IMG/VR virus record: IMGVR_UViG_3300042924_004294
Location: 1-63,025 of that record
DNA: 63,025 bases
Reading direction: 5' to 3' (one strand)
Source: a virus
Position numbers and translations under genes: made by a program. Positions within the stretch are counted from its first letter, which is position 1. Every line of letters starts with the position of its first letter. This document shows positions 50,520-58,456 of this stretch, piece after piece. A model generated the notes under the pieces. It saw only the letters and a list, made by a program, of their open reading frames with translations. It searched no databases and had not been told where the DNA came from.

Positions 50520-53500
50520 ATGGCATCTAGTAATAAGGTTTTCGTCTCACCTGGTGTTTACACTTCAGAAAGAGATTTAACTTTTGTTGCACAAAGCGTT
50601 GGTGTAACAACTTTAGGTATTGTCGGTGAAACCATTCAAGGTCCCGCATTTGAACCTATTTTCATAACAAACTTTGACGAATATCAAGTTTATTTTGGGG
50701 GAACAAGTCCTGAAAAATTTGTAAATACACAAATACCAAAATATGAAGCGTCATATATTGCAAAGGCTTACTTAAGTCAATCAAATCAATTATTTGTAAC
50801 AAGAATACTTGGATTATCGGGTTATGATGCCGGTCCATCTTGGTCAGTTGTTACTATTGCAAACCCAAATCCTGCAACAATAGCGGCAACAGGAAATACA
50901 ACAGGTATTACATTAAACTTTACAGGAACTACAGGTACTAGTGGAAATATTACAATTACATCTGTTCCATCACAATTAAGTGCTGATTTTTACAGCACAT
51001 ACACGTCTTATAACGGAGGAACTTCCACATTAAATGCAGATTTTCAAAACTTTATTTCTACTAACGTTAATAGATTTAGTTTAAGTGCGTCTACCTCAGC
51101 AACAACTGCGATTTATTGGGGTACTTTAAGTGCGAATACACTAACTTACGTGTCAGGGTCTTCAGTGAATACTGTAACCGCAACTTCTGAAACCTTTGGA
51201 GTTGATAATGTTAATTTATCTTTAACAAATCTTTCAGCAGATACGAATGATACATGGTACTATGCATTATTTGACTATAACAAAATTCAAAGTGTTGGCT
51301 CATATTATGGATACGGATTAGGTGCTTCAATCGGAGCGATGTCATCTCTCGGTGGTGGTGTGTTCTCAGGTAGATGTAATATTGGTATGACATTCTATTC
51401 AGGTTCACCTTATAGTGAATGGGATGATTTAGTTGTATCAACACTACGTTCAAGAGGTCTTACCACATATTCTTCAACACAACACGGACCACAATATTGG
51501 GTTACGGGTACAAGTGACGTTCAAATGGTATGTACTGGTACATATTCAGCAGTTACAAGTGACCCATACTCAACTTTTGTAATATCAGGTATTACATATG
51601 ATTCTGAAACATTTAGTTTTGAAACTTCAATGTTGTCTACAAATTCCAACTACATGTCAAGTTTATTTGGTAAATCAAACTTTGCGAAAGATAGAAACGA
51701 AGTTCCAATTTTTGTTGAGGAAATTTATCCAAGTTTATTAAATTCAGGTTATAACAATAGTAAAATTAGAGGTTTATACTGTGATTTAATTGCATTGGAC
51801 AGTGCTGAATCGTTAGATACTGAAACTATTGGTTTCTATTTAGAACAATATCAAACACCTAAAACTCCTTACTTAGTGTCTGAACTAAGAGGTAATTTGG
51901 TTTATAAGTTATTTAGATTTGTATTAATTTCCGATGGTAATGCAGCTAATAGACTTGTAAAAATATCAATAGGTAATATATCTTTTACAAACAATACTTT
52001 TGACGTTTTTGTTAGAGACTTTTATGATACTGACGATAAGGTTAGAGTAATAGAAAGTTTTACAAACTGTTCATTAGACCCTACACAAAATAATTTTATA
52101 GCAAATAAAATTGGTACTTCTAATGGTGAATATCAAGTAAAATCCAAATACTTAATGATTGAAATGGCTGATGAGGCACCAACAGATGCGCTACCTTGTG
52201 GATTTGAGGGTTATATTATGAGAGAATACTCAAATGCGACACCTCCATTTATTGTATACAAAACAAGATATTTAACGGCAGGACAGCAAATAGACAATCC
52301 TCCTTTTGGTTCTGCAAACAATGGTAATAATATTAGAACTTCATCAGGTGAAAATGTTAGAAAAGCATACTTGGGTATTTCTAATATTACAGGTGTTGAT
52401 TATGATTTCTTTGAATACAAAGGTAAACAACTTCCTACAAATATCGCAACTGACACTACAGGTCCTGATTGGGGTTATGTTACTAAAGGTTTCCATATGG
52501 ATAGTGGAGCAACTATTGTAACTATTTCTAATGCTTATGTTACTTCAGGTCAGTCAGCATTTGAGGTAGGTGCCGGTTCATTCTCGAGCGAACCTTTAGA
52601 TAATGATAATCCTTATTACTACCTAAATACAAGAAAATATACCGTATATGCTTACGGCGGATTTGACGGTTGGGACATTTATAGAGCGTCTAGAACAAAC
52701 GCAGATACATTCGCGTTAGGTCAGACAGGTTACAAACAAGGAGCGGCAGCTTCCGCAACATATCCTACCGCATCTGGTTGGGGAGCGTTCAAACAAATTT
52801 CAGGACCAAACCAAGAAACTTGGGCGAACACTGACTACTACGCTTACAAATGGGGTCAATCAACTTTTTCAAATCCTGAATCTACAAATATAAATGTGTT
52901 TGTTACTCCAGGTATTGACTATGTAAACAACAGTAACTTAGTGGAAGATGCAATTAATTTGATTGAAGAAGATAGGGCAGATTCAATTTACATCTGTACT
53001 ACACCTGACTTTAACTTGTTTTTACCTTCTTATCAAAATATAGAAGAAGGGTTAATTTACCCTCAACAGGCGGTTGACAATTTAGAGACTACGGGTATAG
53101 ACTCTAACTACACAGCAACTTACTACCCTTGGGTATTAACAAGGGATAGTGTTAATAACACACAAATTTATCTTCCCCCTACGGCTGAAGTTACTAAAAA
53201 CTTAGCATTAACAGACAACATTGCATTCCCTTGGTTCGCATCAGCGGGTTACACAAGAGGTCTTGTAAATGCAATTAGAGCGAGACGTAAGTTGACACAA
53301 GAAGATAGAGATACATTATATAAAGGTAGAATCAACCCAATTGCGACTTTCAATGATGTTGGTACAGTAATTTGGGGTAATAAAACTCTACAAATTAGAG
53401 AATCTGCACTTGACAGAATCAATGTTAGAAGATTATTACTACAAGCTCGTAAGTTAATTTCAGCAGTGGCAATTAGATTGTTATTTGAACAAAATGATGA

Positions 53501-53723
53501 CAAAGTAAGACAAGACTTCTTAGATTCAGTAAATCCAATTTTGGATTCAATTAGAAGAGACCGAGGTTTGATTGACTTTAGAGTTACAGTTTCAAATACA
53601 CCTGAAGATTTAGACTCAAACACTCTTACAGGTAAGATTTTCTTGAAACCGACAAGAGCGTTAGAATACATTGACATCGAGTTTGTTATTACACCAACGG
53701 GAGCATCATTTGACAACGTATAA
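50520..53723 (+). CDS. 18: Tail sheath protein, T4 gp18-like
   Basis: Contractile sheath subunit, 1067 residues against 659 for T4 gp18. The N-terminus FVSPGVYTSERDLTFVAQSV and the C-terminus are typical: SAGYTRGLVNAIRARRKL, NDVGTVIWGNKTLQ, NVRRLLLQARKLI and PTRALEYIDIEFVITPTG. The middle has long Ser/Thr/Gly/Tyr-rich inserts (about residues 120-400) that would lie on the outer surface. A terminator follows the stop. Confidence 0.95.
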   Translation: MASSNKVFVSPGVYTSERDLTFVAQSVGVTTLGIVGETIQGPAFEPIFITNFDEYQVYFGGTSPEKFVNTQIPKYEASYIAKAYLSQSNQLFVTRILGLSGYDAGPSWSVVTIANPNPATIAATGNTTGITLNFTGTTGTSGNITITSVPSQLSADFYSTYTSYNGGTSTLNADFQNFISTNVNRFSLSASTSATTAIYWGTLSANTLTYVSGSSVNTVTATSETFGVDNVNLSLTNLSADTNDTWYYALFDYNKIQSVGSYYGYGLGASIGAMSSLGGGVFSGRCNIGMTFYSGSPYSEWDDLVVSTLRSRGLTTYSSTQHGPQYWVTGTSDVQMVCTGTYSAVTSDPYSTFVISGITYDSETFSFETSMLSTNSNYMSSLFGKSNFAKDRNEVPIFVEEIYPSLLNSGYNNSKIRGLYCDLIALDSAESLDTETIGFYLEQYQTPKTPYLVSELRGNLVYKLFRFVLISDGNAANRLVKISIGNISFTNNTFDVFVRDFYDTDDKVRVIESFTNCSLDPTQNNFIANKIGTSNGEYQVKSKYLMIEMADEAPTDALPCGFEGYIMREYSNATPPFIVYKTRYLTAGQQIDNPPFGSANNGNNIRTSSGENVRKAYLGISNITGVDYDFFEYKGKQLPTNIATDTTGPDWGYVTKGFHMDSGATIVTISNAYVTSGQSAFEVGAGSFSSEPLDNDNPYYYLNTRKYTVYAYGGFDGWDIYRASRTNADTFALGQTGYKQGAAASATYPTASGWGAFKQISGPNQETWANTDYYAYKWGQSTFSNPESTNINVFVTPGIDYVNNSNLVEDAINLIEEDRADSIYICTTPDFNLFLPSYQNIEEGLIYPQQAVDNLETTGIDSNYTATYYPWVLTRDSVNNTQIYLPPTAEVTKNLALTDNIAFPWFASAGYTRGLVNAIRARRKLTQEDRDTLYKGRINPIATFNDVGTVIWGNKTLQIRESALDRINVRRLLLQARKLISAVAIRLLFEQNDDKVRQDFLDSVNPILDSIRRDRGLIDFRVTVSNTPEDLDSNTLTGKIFLKPTRALEYIDIEFVITPTGASFDNV

Positions 53724-53728
53724 TAAAT

Positions 53729-53755
53729 GTGGGGGGTCACTCCCCCACTTATTTT
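53729..53755 (+). terminator. Rho-independent terminator after tail sheath
   Basis: GTGGGGG/CCCCCAC stem (53729-53735 with 53742-53748), 6-nt loop, then T-rich TTATTTTT. G+C-rich against an AT-rich background. Confidence 0.8.
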
Positions 53756-53770
53756 TAAAATATAAATAAA

Positions 53771-53908
53771 ATGAAAATTAAAAAGAAAGTTATTAAAGAG
53801 TCAGTTGGAATCAAAGATTGGTCGGACAAAACTTATTCCACAAAAAAACAAAATGTAGTTTTAACTGAATCTCAGTTAGAAAAACTTTTAGAAAAACTTC
53901 AAAAATAA
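53771..53908 (+). CDS. Short candidate capsid-targeted peptide (45 aa)
   Basis: 45 residues, just after the sheath terminator. The N-terminus MKIKKKVIKESVG is basic and contains I-K-E|S at 8-11, like the gp21-type sites of other small proteins here. The rest is helical (TESQLEKLLEKLQK). Its stop overlaps the ATG of the next gene (TAATG). Upstream is TATAAATAAA, the T4-type late motif in the orientation opposite to the usual one here. May be a small packaged peptide or a leader for the next gene. Confidence 0.6.
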   Translation: MKIKKKVIKESVGIKDWSDKTYSTKKQNVVLTESQLEKLLEKLQK

Positions 53909-54798
53909 TGGATATTAAAGGGTATGTTAGAAAATTTGTTCAACAAAGATTGAACGAAGGATTTGATGATGTTGGTAGACCTGACTTAAAATATTATGCA
54001 TTTGATTGGGATGACAATATTTTATTCATGCCAACTTCTATTTTGGTTATGGATGAAGACGAAAACGAAATACCCATGTCAACAGAAGACTTTGCAGAGT
54101 ACAGAGAAAAAATTGGTTTTGAACCATTTACGTATAAAGGTAAAAAAATTGTTGCATTTTCTATCGGAGCATTTAAAAACTTCAAGGAGTTTGGAAACAA
54201 AAGATTTATTATTGATTCTATGGTTGCAAAACCTGGTCCTTCTTGGTCTGATTTTGTGGAGTGTATAAATGGTGGGTCAGTTTTTTCTATAATTACCGCT
54301 AGAGGTCATAGTCCTGAAACATTAAGAGAGGCCGTTTACAACTTAGTAATGAGTAATAAAAACGGAATAAACTCAAGAGAATTAGCTAGTAATCTATACA
54401 AGTATCGAGAAATAGGAAACAAAGTTAAAACGGATACTACTGTTAAAGCATTGTCACCATCAGAACTTAATGACTATTTGGACTTATGTAAATTTGAACC
54501 CGTGTCCTTTAAAAAGGGGAACGCCTCTAACCCTGAACAAGCAAAATTTGATGCATTAAAACAATTTATATCTTATTGTAAGAGTTTGGCTAGTGAATTA
54601 AAAATTCGTTACGGGGTCGAGGGTAGTCCTATGTTTAAAAATGATGTTGAATTTAATTCAAGTTGGGAACCTTATATTGGTTTTTCAGATGACGATTTAA
54701 GAAATGTTGAAAAAATTAAAGAATTATTATCTAGTGAGTATGAAGAATTACCTTTAAACTTATATTTAACAAAAGGAGGAAATAAAGTTAAATACTAG
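53908..54798 (+). CDS. HAD-like protein with capsid-targeting-like N-terminus
   Basis: 296 residues. The N-terminal 17 residues form a basic helix ending in L-N-E|G at 15-18, a possible prohead-protease site. The body is HAD-like: YYAFDWDDNILFMPT (motif I DxD variant), VFSIITARGHSPETLREAV (motif II), and a later Lys-containing region. Likely a phosphatase or nucleotidase-type enzyme, perhaps carried in the head. It is translated with the 45-residue gene and lies between sheath and tube genes. Confidence 0.7.
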   Translation: MDIKGYVRKFVQQRLNEGFDDVGRPDLKYYAFDWDDNILFMPTSILVMDEDENEIPMSTEDFAEYREKIGFEPFTYKGKKIVAFSIGAFKNFKEFGNKRFIIDSMVAKPGPSWSDFVECINGGSVFSIITARGHSPETLREAVYNLVMSNKNGINSRELASNLYKYREIGNKVKTDTTVKALSPSELNDYLDLCKFEPVSFKKGNASNPEQAKFDALKQFISYCKSLASELKIRYGVEGSPMFKNDVEFNSSWEPYIGFSDDDLRNVEKIKELLSSEYEELPLNLYLTKGGNKVKY

Positions 54799-54859
54799 TT
54801 TCTAGTTATAGAATAAATTTAAAATAATTGAAAGTAAATACAAAAAATAATTTAGTAAG

Positions 54860-54866
54860 TATTTAT
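54860..54866 (+). promoter_or_regulatory. TATTTAT motif upstream of tail tube
   Basis: AGTATTTATAGT, 35 nt before the tube ATG. Confidence 0.5.
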
Positions 54867-54901
54867 AGTAAAATAAAATAAAAATTAAAAAATAAGAAAA
54901 C

Positions 54902-55390
54902 ATGGCTGATTTATTAATGAGAATGCCGTTTCAGTACGAACCAAAAAAGAAAAATAGGTTTATACTAACATTTGACTCTAGTTTGGGTATTAATTCATGG
55001 TATGTTGAAAAAGCGTCAAGACCGTCAATTAAAATCGATACAAAAGAAATTAAATTTTTGAATACTGAAACTTATGTTGCAGGGTCTTTTGCGTGGGAGA
55101 CTATTTCTGTAACCTTAAGAGACCCGATTGGTCCATCGGCAGCTCAGGCGGTAATGGAGTGGGTTCGTTTACATGCTGAATCAGTAACAGGTCGTATGGG
55201 TTATGCTGCTGGTTACAAAAAAGATGTGAACTTAGAAATGTTAGACCCAACAGGAGTGGCGGTTGAAAAGTGGATATTACAAAATTGTAGTATAACGGAA
55301 GCAAAATTTAATGAGGTCGGGTATGATGGTTCAGACCTTATGACTGTAGACATGACTTTGAGACCGGATAGATGTATATTAGTTTACTAA
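54902..55390 (+). CDS. 19: Tail tube protein, T4 gp19-like
   Basis: 162 residues (T4 gp19 has 163). Forms the inner tail tube. NRFILTFDSSLGINSWYVEKASRPS, FAWETISVTLRDPIGPSAAQAVMEW and DLMTVDMTLRPDRCIL (shortened runs) are typical of the family. A strong terminator follows. Confidence 0.95.
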   Translation: MADLLMRMPFQYEPKKKNRFILTFDSSLGINSWYVEKASRPSIKIDTKEIKFLNTETYVAGSFAWETISVTLRDPIGPSAAQAVMEWVRLHAESVTGRMGYAAGYKKDVNLEMLDPTGVAVEKWILQNCSITEAKFNEVGYDGSDLMTVDMTLRPDRCILVY

Positions 55391-55414
55391 AATTTTAAAA
55401 ATAAAATTATAATT

Positions 55415-55441
55415 AATCCCGTCATTAGATGGGATTTTTTA
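55415..55441 (+). terminator. Rho-independent terminator after tail tube
   Basis: 9-bp stem AATCCCGTC/GATGGGATT (55415-55423 with 55428-55436, one G-T pair), ATTA loop, T-run. It overlaps an in-frame upstream ATG (55429) of the next gene and so argues against that start. Confidence 0.85.
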
Positions 55442-55482
55442 TTTACAATAATTTTATTCAAAATATTTTTAAAATAAAAACT

Positions 55483-56235
55483 ATGGACGAATCAGCAAAA
55501 TACGGGCAAATGGATTTTAGTTTGCCACATGACGTAATAAAATTACCATCACAAGGTATATTTTACAAACCAAAAAAAGAAACTATTAAAGTGGGGTTTT
55601 TAACCGCACAAGATGAAAATATTTTGATGTCACAAAATAACGATAAAGAAGGGATTATTTATTCATTACTTAGACAAAAAATATATGAACCTGGATTTAA
55701 CATTAATGATATGTTGGATTGTGACGTTCAAGCAGTTTTAATTTTTTTAAGAAACACATCTTTTGGTCCTGAATATAACTTCACAGTTACTGACCCAAGA
55801 ACAAACAAAACATTTGAAACAACAGTTCTTTTAGATGAGTTGGATTACAAACCGATTGAAGAAAAACCTGATTTTGAAGGGTTATTCTCATATGTACTAC
55901 CAAAATCAAAAAAAGAAGTTAAGTTTAGACTGATGACGATTGGAGACCAAAAAGAGTTGGACAAATTTAATTCTCAATATCCGGCCGGCATGACCGTTCC
56001 TATTGCAACCAAAAGATTAGAAAAACAAATTGTAGAAATTGATGGTACTAAAGACCCACTTCAAATTGTAAAGTTTATTAATCAAATGCCTATATCAGAT
56101 GCAAAAGACTTTAGAAGATTTGCATATAAATGTGAACCAAAAATCGATTTACAAAAAGTAATTCAAACCCCGTCTGGAGAAAAAGTGACTATTGATGTTA
56201 CTTTTGGGGTGGAGTTTTTTCGCCCTTTCTTCTGA
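55483..56235 (+). CDS. Baseplate hub/tail assembly protein, gp26-like
   Basis: 250 residues starting at MDESAKYG. Resembles T4 gp26-type baseplate hub assembly proteins: VIKLPSQGIFYKPKKETIKVGFLTAQDE near residues 16-45 (split: VIKLPSQGIFYKPKKET), QAVLIFLRNTSFGPEY and a C-terminal beta part. In most long-tailed phages the gene just before the tape measure is a tail assembly chaperone with programmed frameshifting; here a +1 slip at 56215-56223 would extend the protein (see next entries). An ATG at 55429 is rejected as it lies in the terminator. Confidence 0.7.
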   Translation: MDESAKYGQMDFSLPHDVIKLPSQGIFYKPKKETIKVGFLTAQDENILMSQNNDKEGIIYSLLRQKIYEPGFNINDMLDCDVQAVLIFLRNTSFGPEYNFTVTDPRTNKTFETTVLLDELDYKPIEEKPDFEGLFSYVLPKSKKEVKFRLMTIGDQKELDKFNSQYPAGMTVPIATKRLEKQIVEIDGTKDPLQIVKFINQMPISDAKDFRRFAYKCEPKIDLQKVIQTPSGEKVTIDVTFGVEFFRPFF

Positions 56236-56380
56236 TTATCAAAAACATCTATTAGACGAAATATATTATTTGGTCAAGTTCGCAAGATTTTCTTATCGAG
56301 ACATTATGAGTATGCCAACATATGAAAGAAAGTTCTTCATTAATAAGTTGATTGAAGAAAATAAAAAACAACAAGAATAA
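56195..56380 (+). CDS. Overlapping small tail protein, possible frameshift partner (61 aa)
   Basis: Frame +1 to 55483. The conserved-looking part, HLLDEIYYLVKFARFSYRDI and MSMPTYERKFFINKLIEE, resembles short helical proteins encoded after gp26-like genes in other T4-type phages. Its own ATG at 56195 lies in a hydrophobic, probably meaningless N-terminus, which suggests that the real product is made by +1 frameshifting from the preceding gene near 56220. A fused product would have about 298 residues. Confidence 0.6.
   Translation: MLLLGWSFFALSSDYQKHLLDEIYYLVKFARFSYRDIMSMPTYERKFFINKLIEENKKQQE
56215..56223 (+). other. Candidate +1 frameshift site TTT TTT CGC
   Basis: Zero frame reads TTT TTT CGC then stops four codons on. 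A +1 slip of tRNA-Phe from TTT to TTC joins the 246 codons upstream to 52 codons of the +1 frame. CGC is a seldom-used Arg codon here, which could cause the pause. Confidence 0.5.
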
Positions 56381-56387
56381 TATTTAT
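56381..56387 (+). promoter_or_regulatory. TATTTAT motif upstream of tape measure
   Basis: AATATTTATC directly after the previous stop, 13 nt before the ATG. Confidence 0.5.
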
Positions 56388-56400
56388 CAAATAAAACTAT

Positions 56401-58419
56401 ATGATGTTTTTAGGATATACTGACCCTTTTGCTGGTGGGGCCGATTCTCAGGGTACATTTTCATATTTAGCCGATATTAAAAAAGCAACAGTAGAGGCGT
56501 TTTCAGTAAAAAGAATTGAAGACTATTTTTTAACGGTTGAAGCAAAGGCAAAAGACTTAAATAAGTCACTAACCACTGGTCTTTATGAGTATGCGGAAAT
56601 ATATAGAAAAACAATTTCTGATGTTTATTTAGAAAATATTGAGTTGGGGTTTGCATTTGACGACTCGTCTAAATTAATTTCATCAATGGCCTCTGAAATG
56701 AAAAGGATGGTCCCTTTTACCCAAGCAAACGCCACAAACGCATTAGTTTTAGGTAAAGTAATTGGGGAAACTCCTGAAGAAGTTGCTAAGTTAATTGGTC
56801 AAATGACAGCATATGGTAACAGTCAAAAAAAGTCTATAGATGTATTAAACAAAGCCACAATGACCGCAAGGGCTTTTGGTTTAGATGCTAAAACATTAAC
56901 CAAAACTGTGTCTGATAATATCCAAAAGGCTCAAATATACGGGTTTAAAAATGGTGTTGAAGGTTTAACAAAAATGGCCGCTCAAGCTCAAAGGGTTGGA
57001 TTTGATATAAAACATGCTCAAACGCTTTCTGAAGGGATTTTAGAAGGGGGACTTGAAGATGCGGTAAAAAGGTCTTCTGAATTACAAGCTTTAGGAGGTA
57101 ATATAGGTGCGTTAGGTGACCCGGGTCAGTTATATCGTATGGCAATGTATGATATTGAAGGACTTCAGGACGAATTAATTAAAGCGTCCTCTTCTGCGGT
57201 AGATTTTAATGAAACTACAGGAGATTTTAAAATTGGTGGTGAAGAAATGCTTAGACTTAGACAACAAGCAAAAATATTAGGTTTAACTTATGAAGAAGTT
57301 GCAAAAGGAGCAATCAACGCCAGAAAAGAACAAGAAATTGGGGCTAGAGTTGGTGGTTTATCCAAGTTAACTGAAGACCAAAGAAGTTTAGTTGCAAGTT
57401 TAGCAGAAATTGGACCTGGAGGAAAAGTAACTTTAGATATACCAGGGTTTGGAAATATAGCAGATTTAGAAGCGGCATTAAAAAGTGACCCTAATGCATT
57501 GGCAGGAGCTTTAGCCAAATATCAAGATGATATGAATAAGACACCTGCTCAAATACAGACGGAGATGAAAGACATTGCTTTACAAACTCAAAGTATTCAA
57601 CAACAAATGAGTAATACTCTTATTTCTATTCAACAACAAGGTATTAAAACGTTAGAAAATCAAGGATTAGGTAATACAGTTTTAACCGCATTAAAAAATC
57701 AAACGGGATTACCTGGAACAGATACTGAATCTACTTTTACTGAATTGAAAAATAAAATAACTAGTGAGTTGGGAACTGTAACAAACGAACTTACTATTTT
57801 TTATAACGGACTTAAAACTCTTACAAATAATGTTTTAACTATATCAGTGTCACTAGCGGGATTTGCGGCAACATCATTAGAGAATGTTTATACATCTCTT
57901 GGTGGTTTCACAGCAACCACCGAACCGGCAACCCCAGTACCTCAACAATCTGACGCATTTGTACCTGCAGGTGGTAGAAAAATGGTTTCGGGCTCTTTTG
58001 GGCAATTTTTGGGCGACACAAAAGATGATATATTACTTTCTCCTGGAATAGGAGATTTTTTTAACAAATATAATGAATCTGAAAATATTTTAAAATCAAT
58101 TGGAGGTCCCAAATCGGGAGGAGATTTATCTTTATTATATAAAAACGCAGCTGCTCAACCATCACAAAATTTAGTCGACTTATTAACAAAGTCTTCTTCA
58201 TTTTCACCAACTAAAACAGAAATAATTCAAAAAGTAGAAATCGGAGGTAAAACTGAACTTACTTTGAACATTAACACAAATATACCACAAAATCTAATAA
58301 ACGAAGTTTTGAATACCGCTCAATTGAAAGAAACAATTATGACTACAGTTAATACTAGATTAAGTGCTGAATATTCAGATAAATTATCAAATGCATTTAT
58401 TACTCAAAAAAGAGGATAA
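56401..58419 (+). CDS. Tape-measure-like tail protein (gp29 analogue)
   Basis: 672 residues (T4 gp29 has 590). Helical, Ala/Gly/Lys-rich with ANATNALVLGKVIGETPEEVAKLIGQM and LGLTYEEVAKGAI-type repeats usual for tape measures, plus a hydrophobic stretch near 460-485 (NNVLTISVSLAGFAATSL). Sets tail length and occupies the tube. It follows the assembly gene pair, as in most long-tailed phages. ATG at 56401 or 56404 are both possible. No lysozyme or peptidase motif seen. Confidence 0.7.
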   Translation: MMFLGYTDPFAGGADSQGTFSYLADIKKATVEAFSVKRIEDYFLTVEAKAKDLNKSLTTGLYEYAEIYRKTISDVYLENIELGFAFDDSSKLISSMASEMKRMVPFTQANATNALVLGKVIGETPEEVAKLIGQMTAYGNSQKKSIDVLNKATMTARAFGLDAKTLTKTVSDNIQKAQIYGFKNGVEGLTKMAAQAQRVGFDIKHAQTLSEGILEGGLEDAVKRSSELQALGGNIGALGDPGQLYRMAMYDIEGLQDELIKASSSAVDFNETTGDFKIGGEEMLRLRQQAKILGLTYEEVAKGAINARKEQEIGARVGGLSKLTEDQRSLVASLAEIGPGGKVTLDIPGFGNIADLEAALKSDPNALAGALAKYQDDMNKTPAQIQTEMKDIALQTQSIQQQMSNTLISIQQQGIKTLENQGLGNTVLTALKNQTGLPGTDTESTFTELKNKITSELGTVTNELTIFYNGLKTLTNNVLTISVSLAGFAATSLENVYTSLGGFTATTEPATPVPQQSDAFVPAGGRKMVSGSFGQFLGDTKDDILLSPGIGDFFNKYNESENILKSIGGPKSGGDLSLLYKNAAAQPSQNLVDLLTKSSSFSPTKTEIIQKVEIGGKTELTLNINTNIPQNLINEVLNTAQLKETIMTTVNTRLSAEYSDKLSNAFITQKRG

Positions 58420-58434
58420 AAATTAAAAAATGTC

Positions 58435-58441
58435 TATTTAT
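58435..58441 (+). promoter_or_regulatory. TATTTAT motif upstream of giant protein
   Basis: TCTATTTATAAAATAAAC, 15 nt before the ATG at 58457. Confidence 0.5.
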
Positions 58442-58456
58442 AAAATAAACAAATAA

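Noticed and set aside
55429-55482. Upstream start (55429) for the gp26-like gene
   Set aside because: This ATG lies inside the terminator hairpin of the tube gene and the added residues are hydrophobic and unlike the family; the ATG at 55483 has an A-rich leader.
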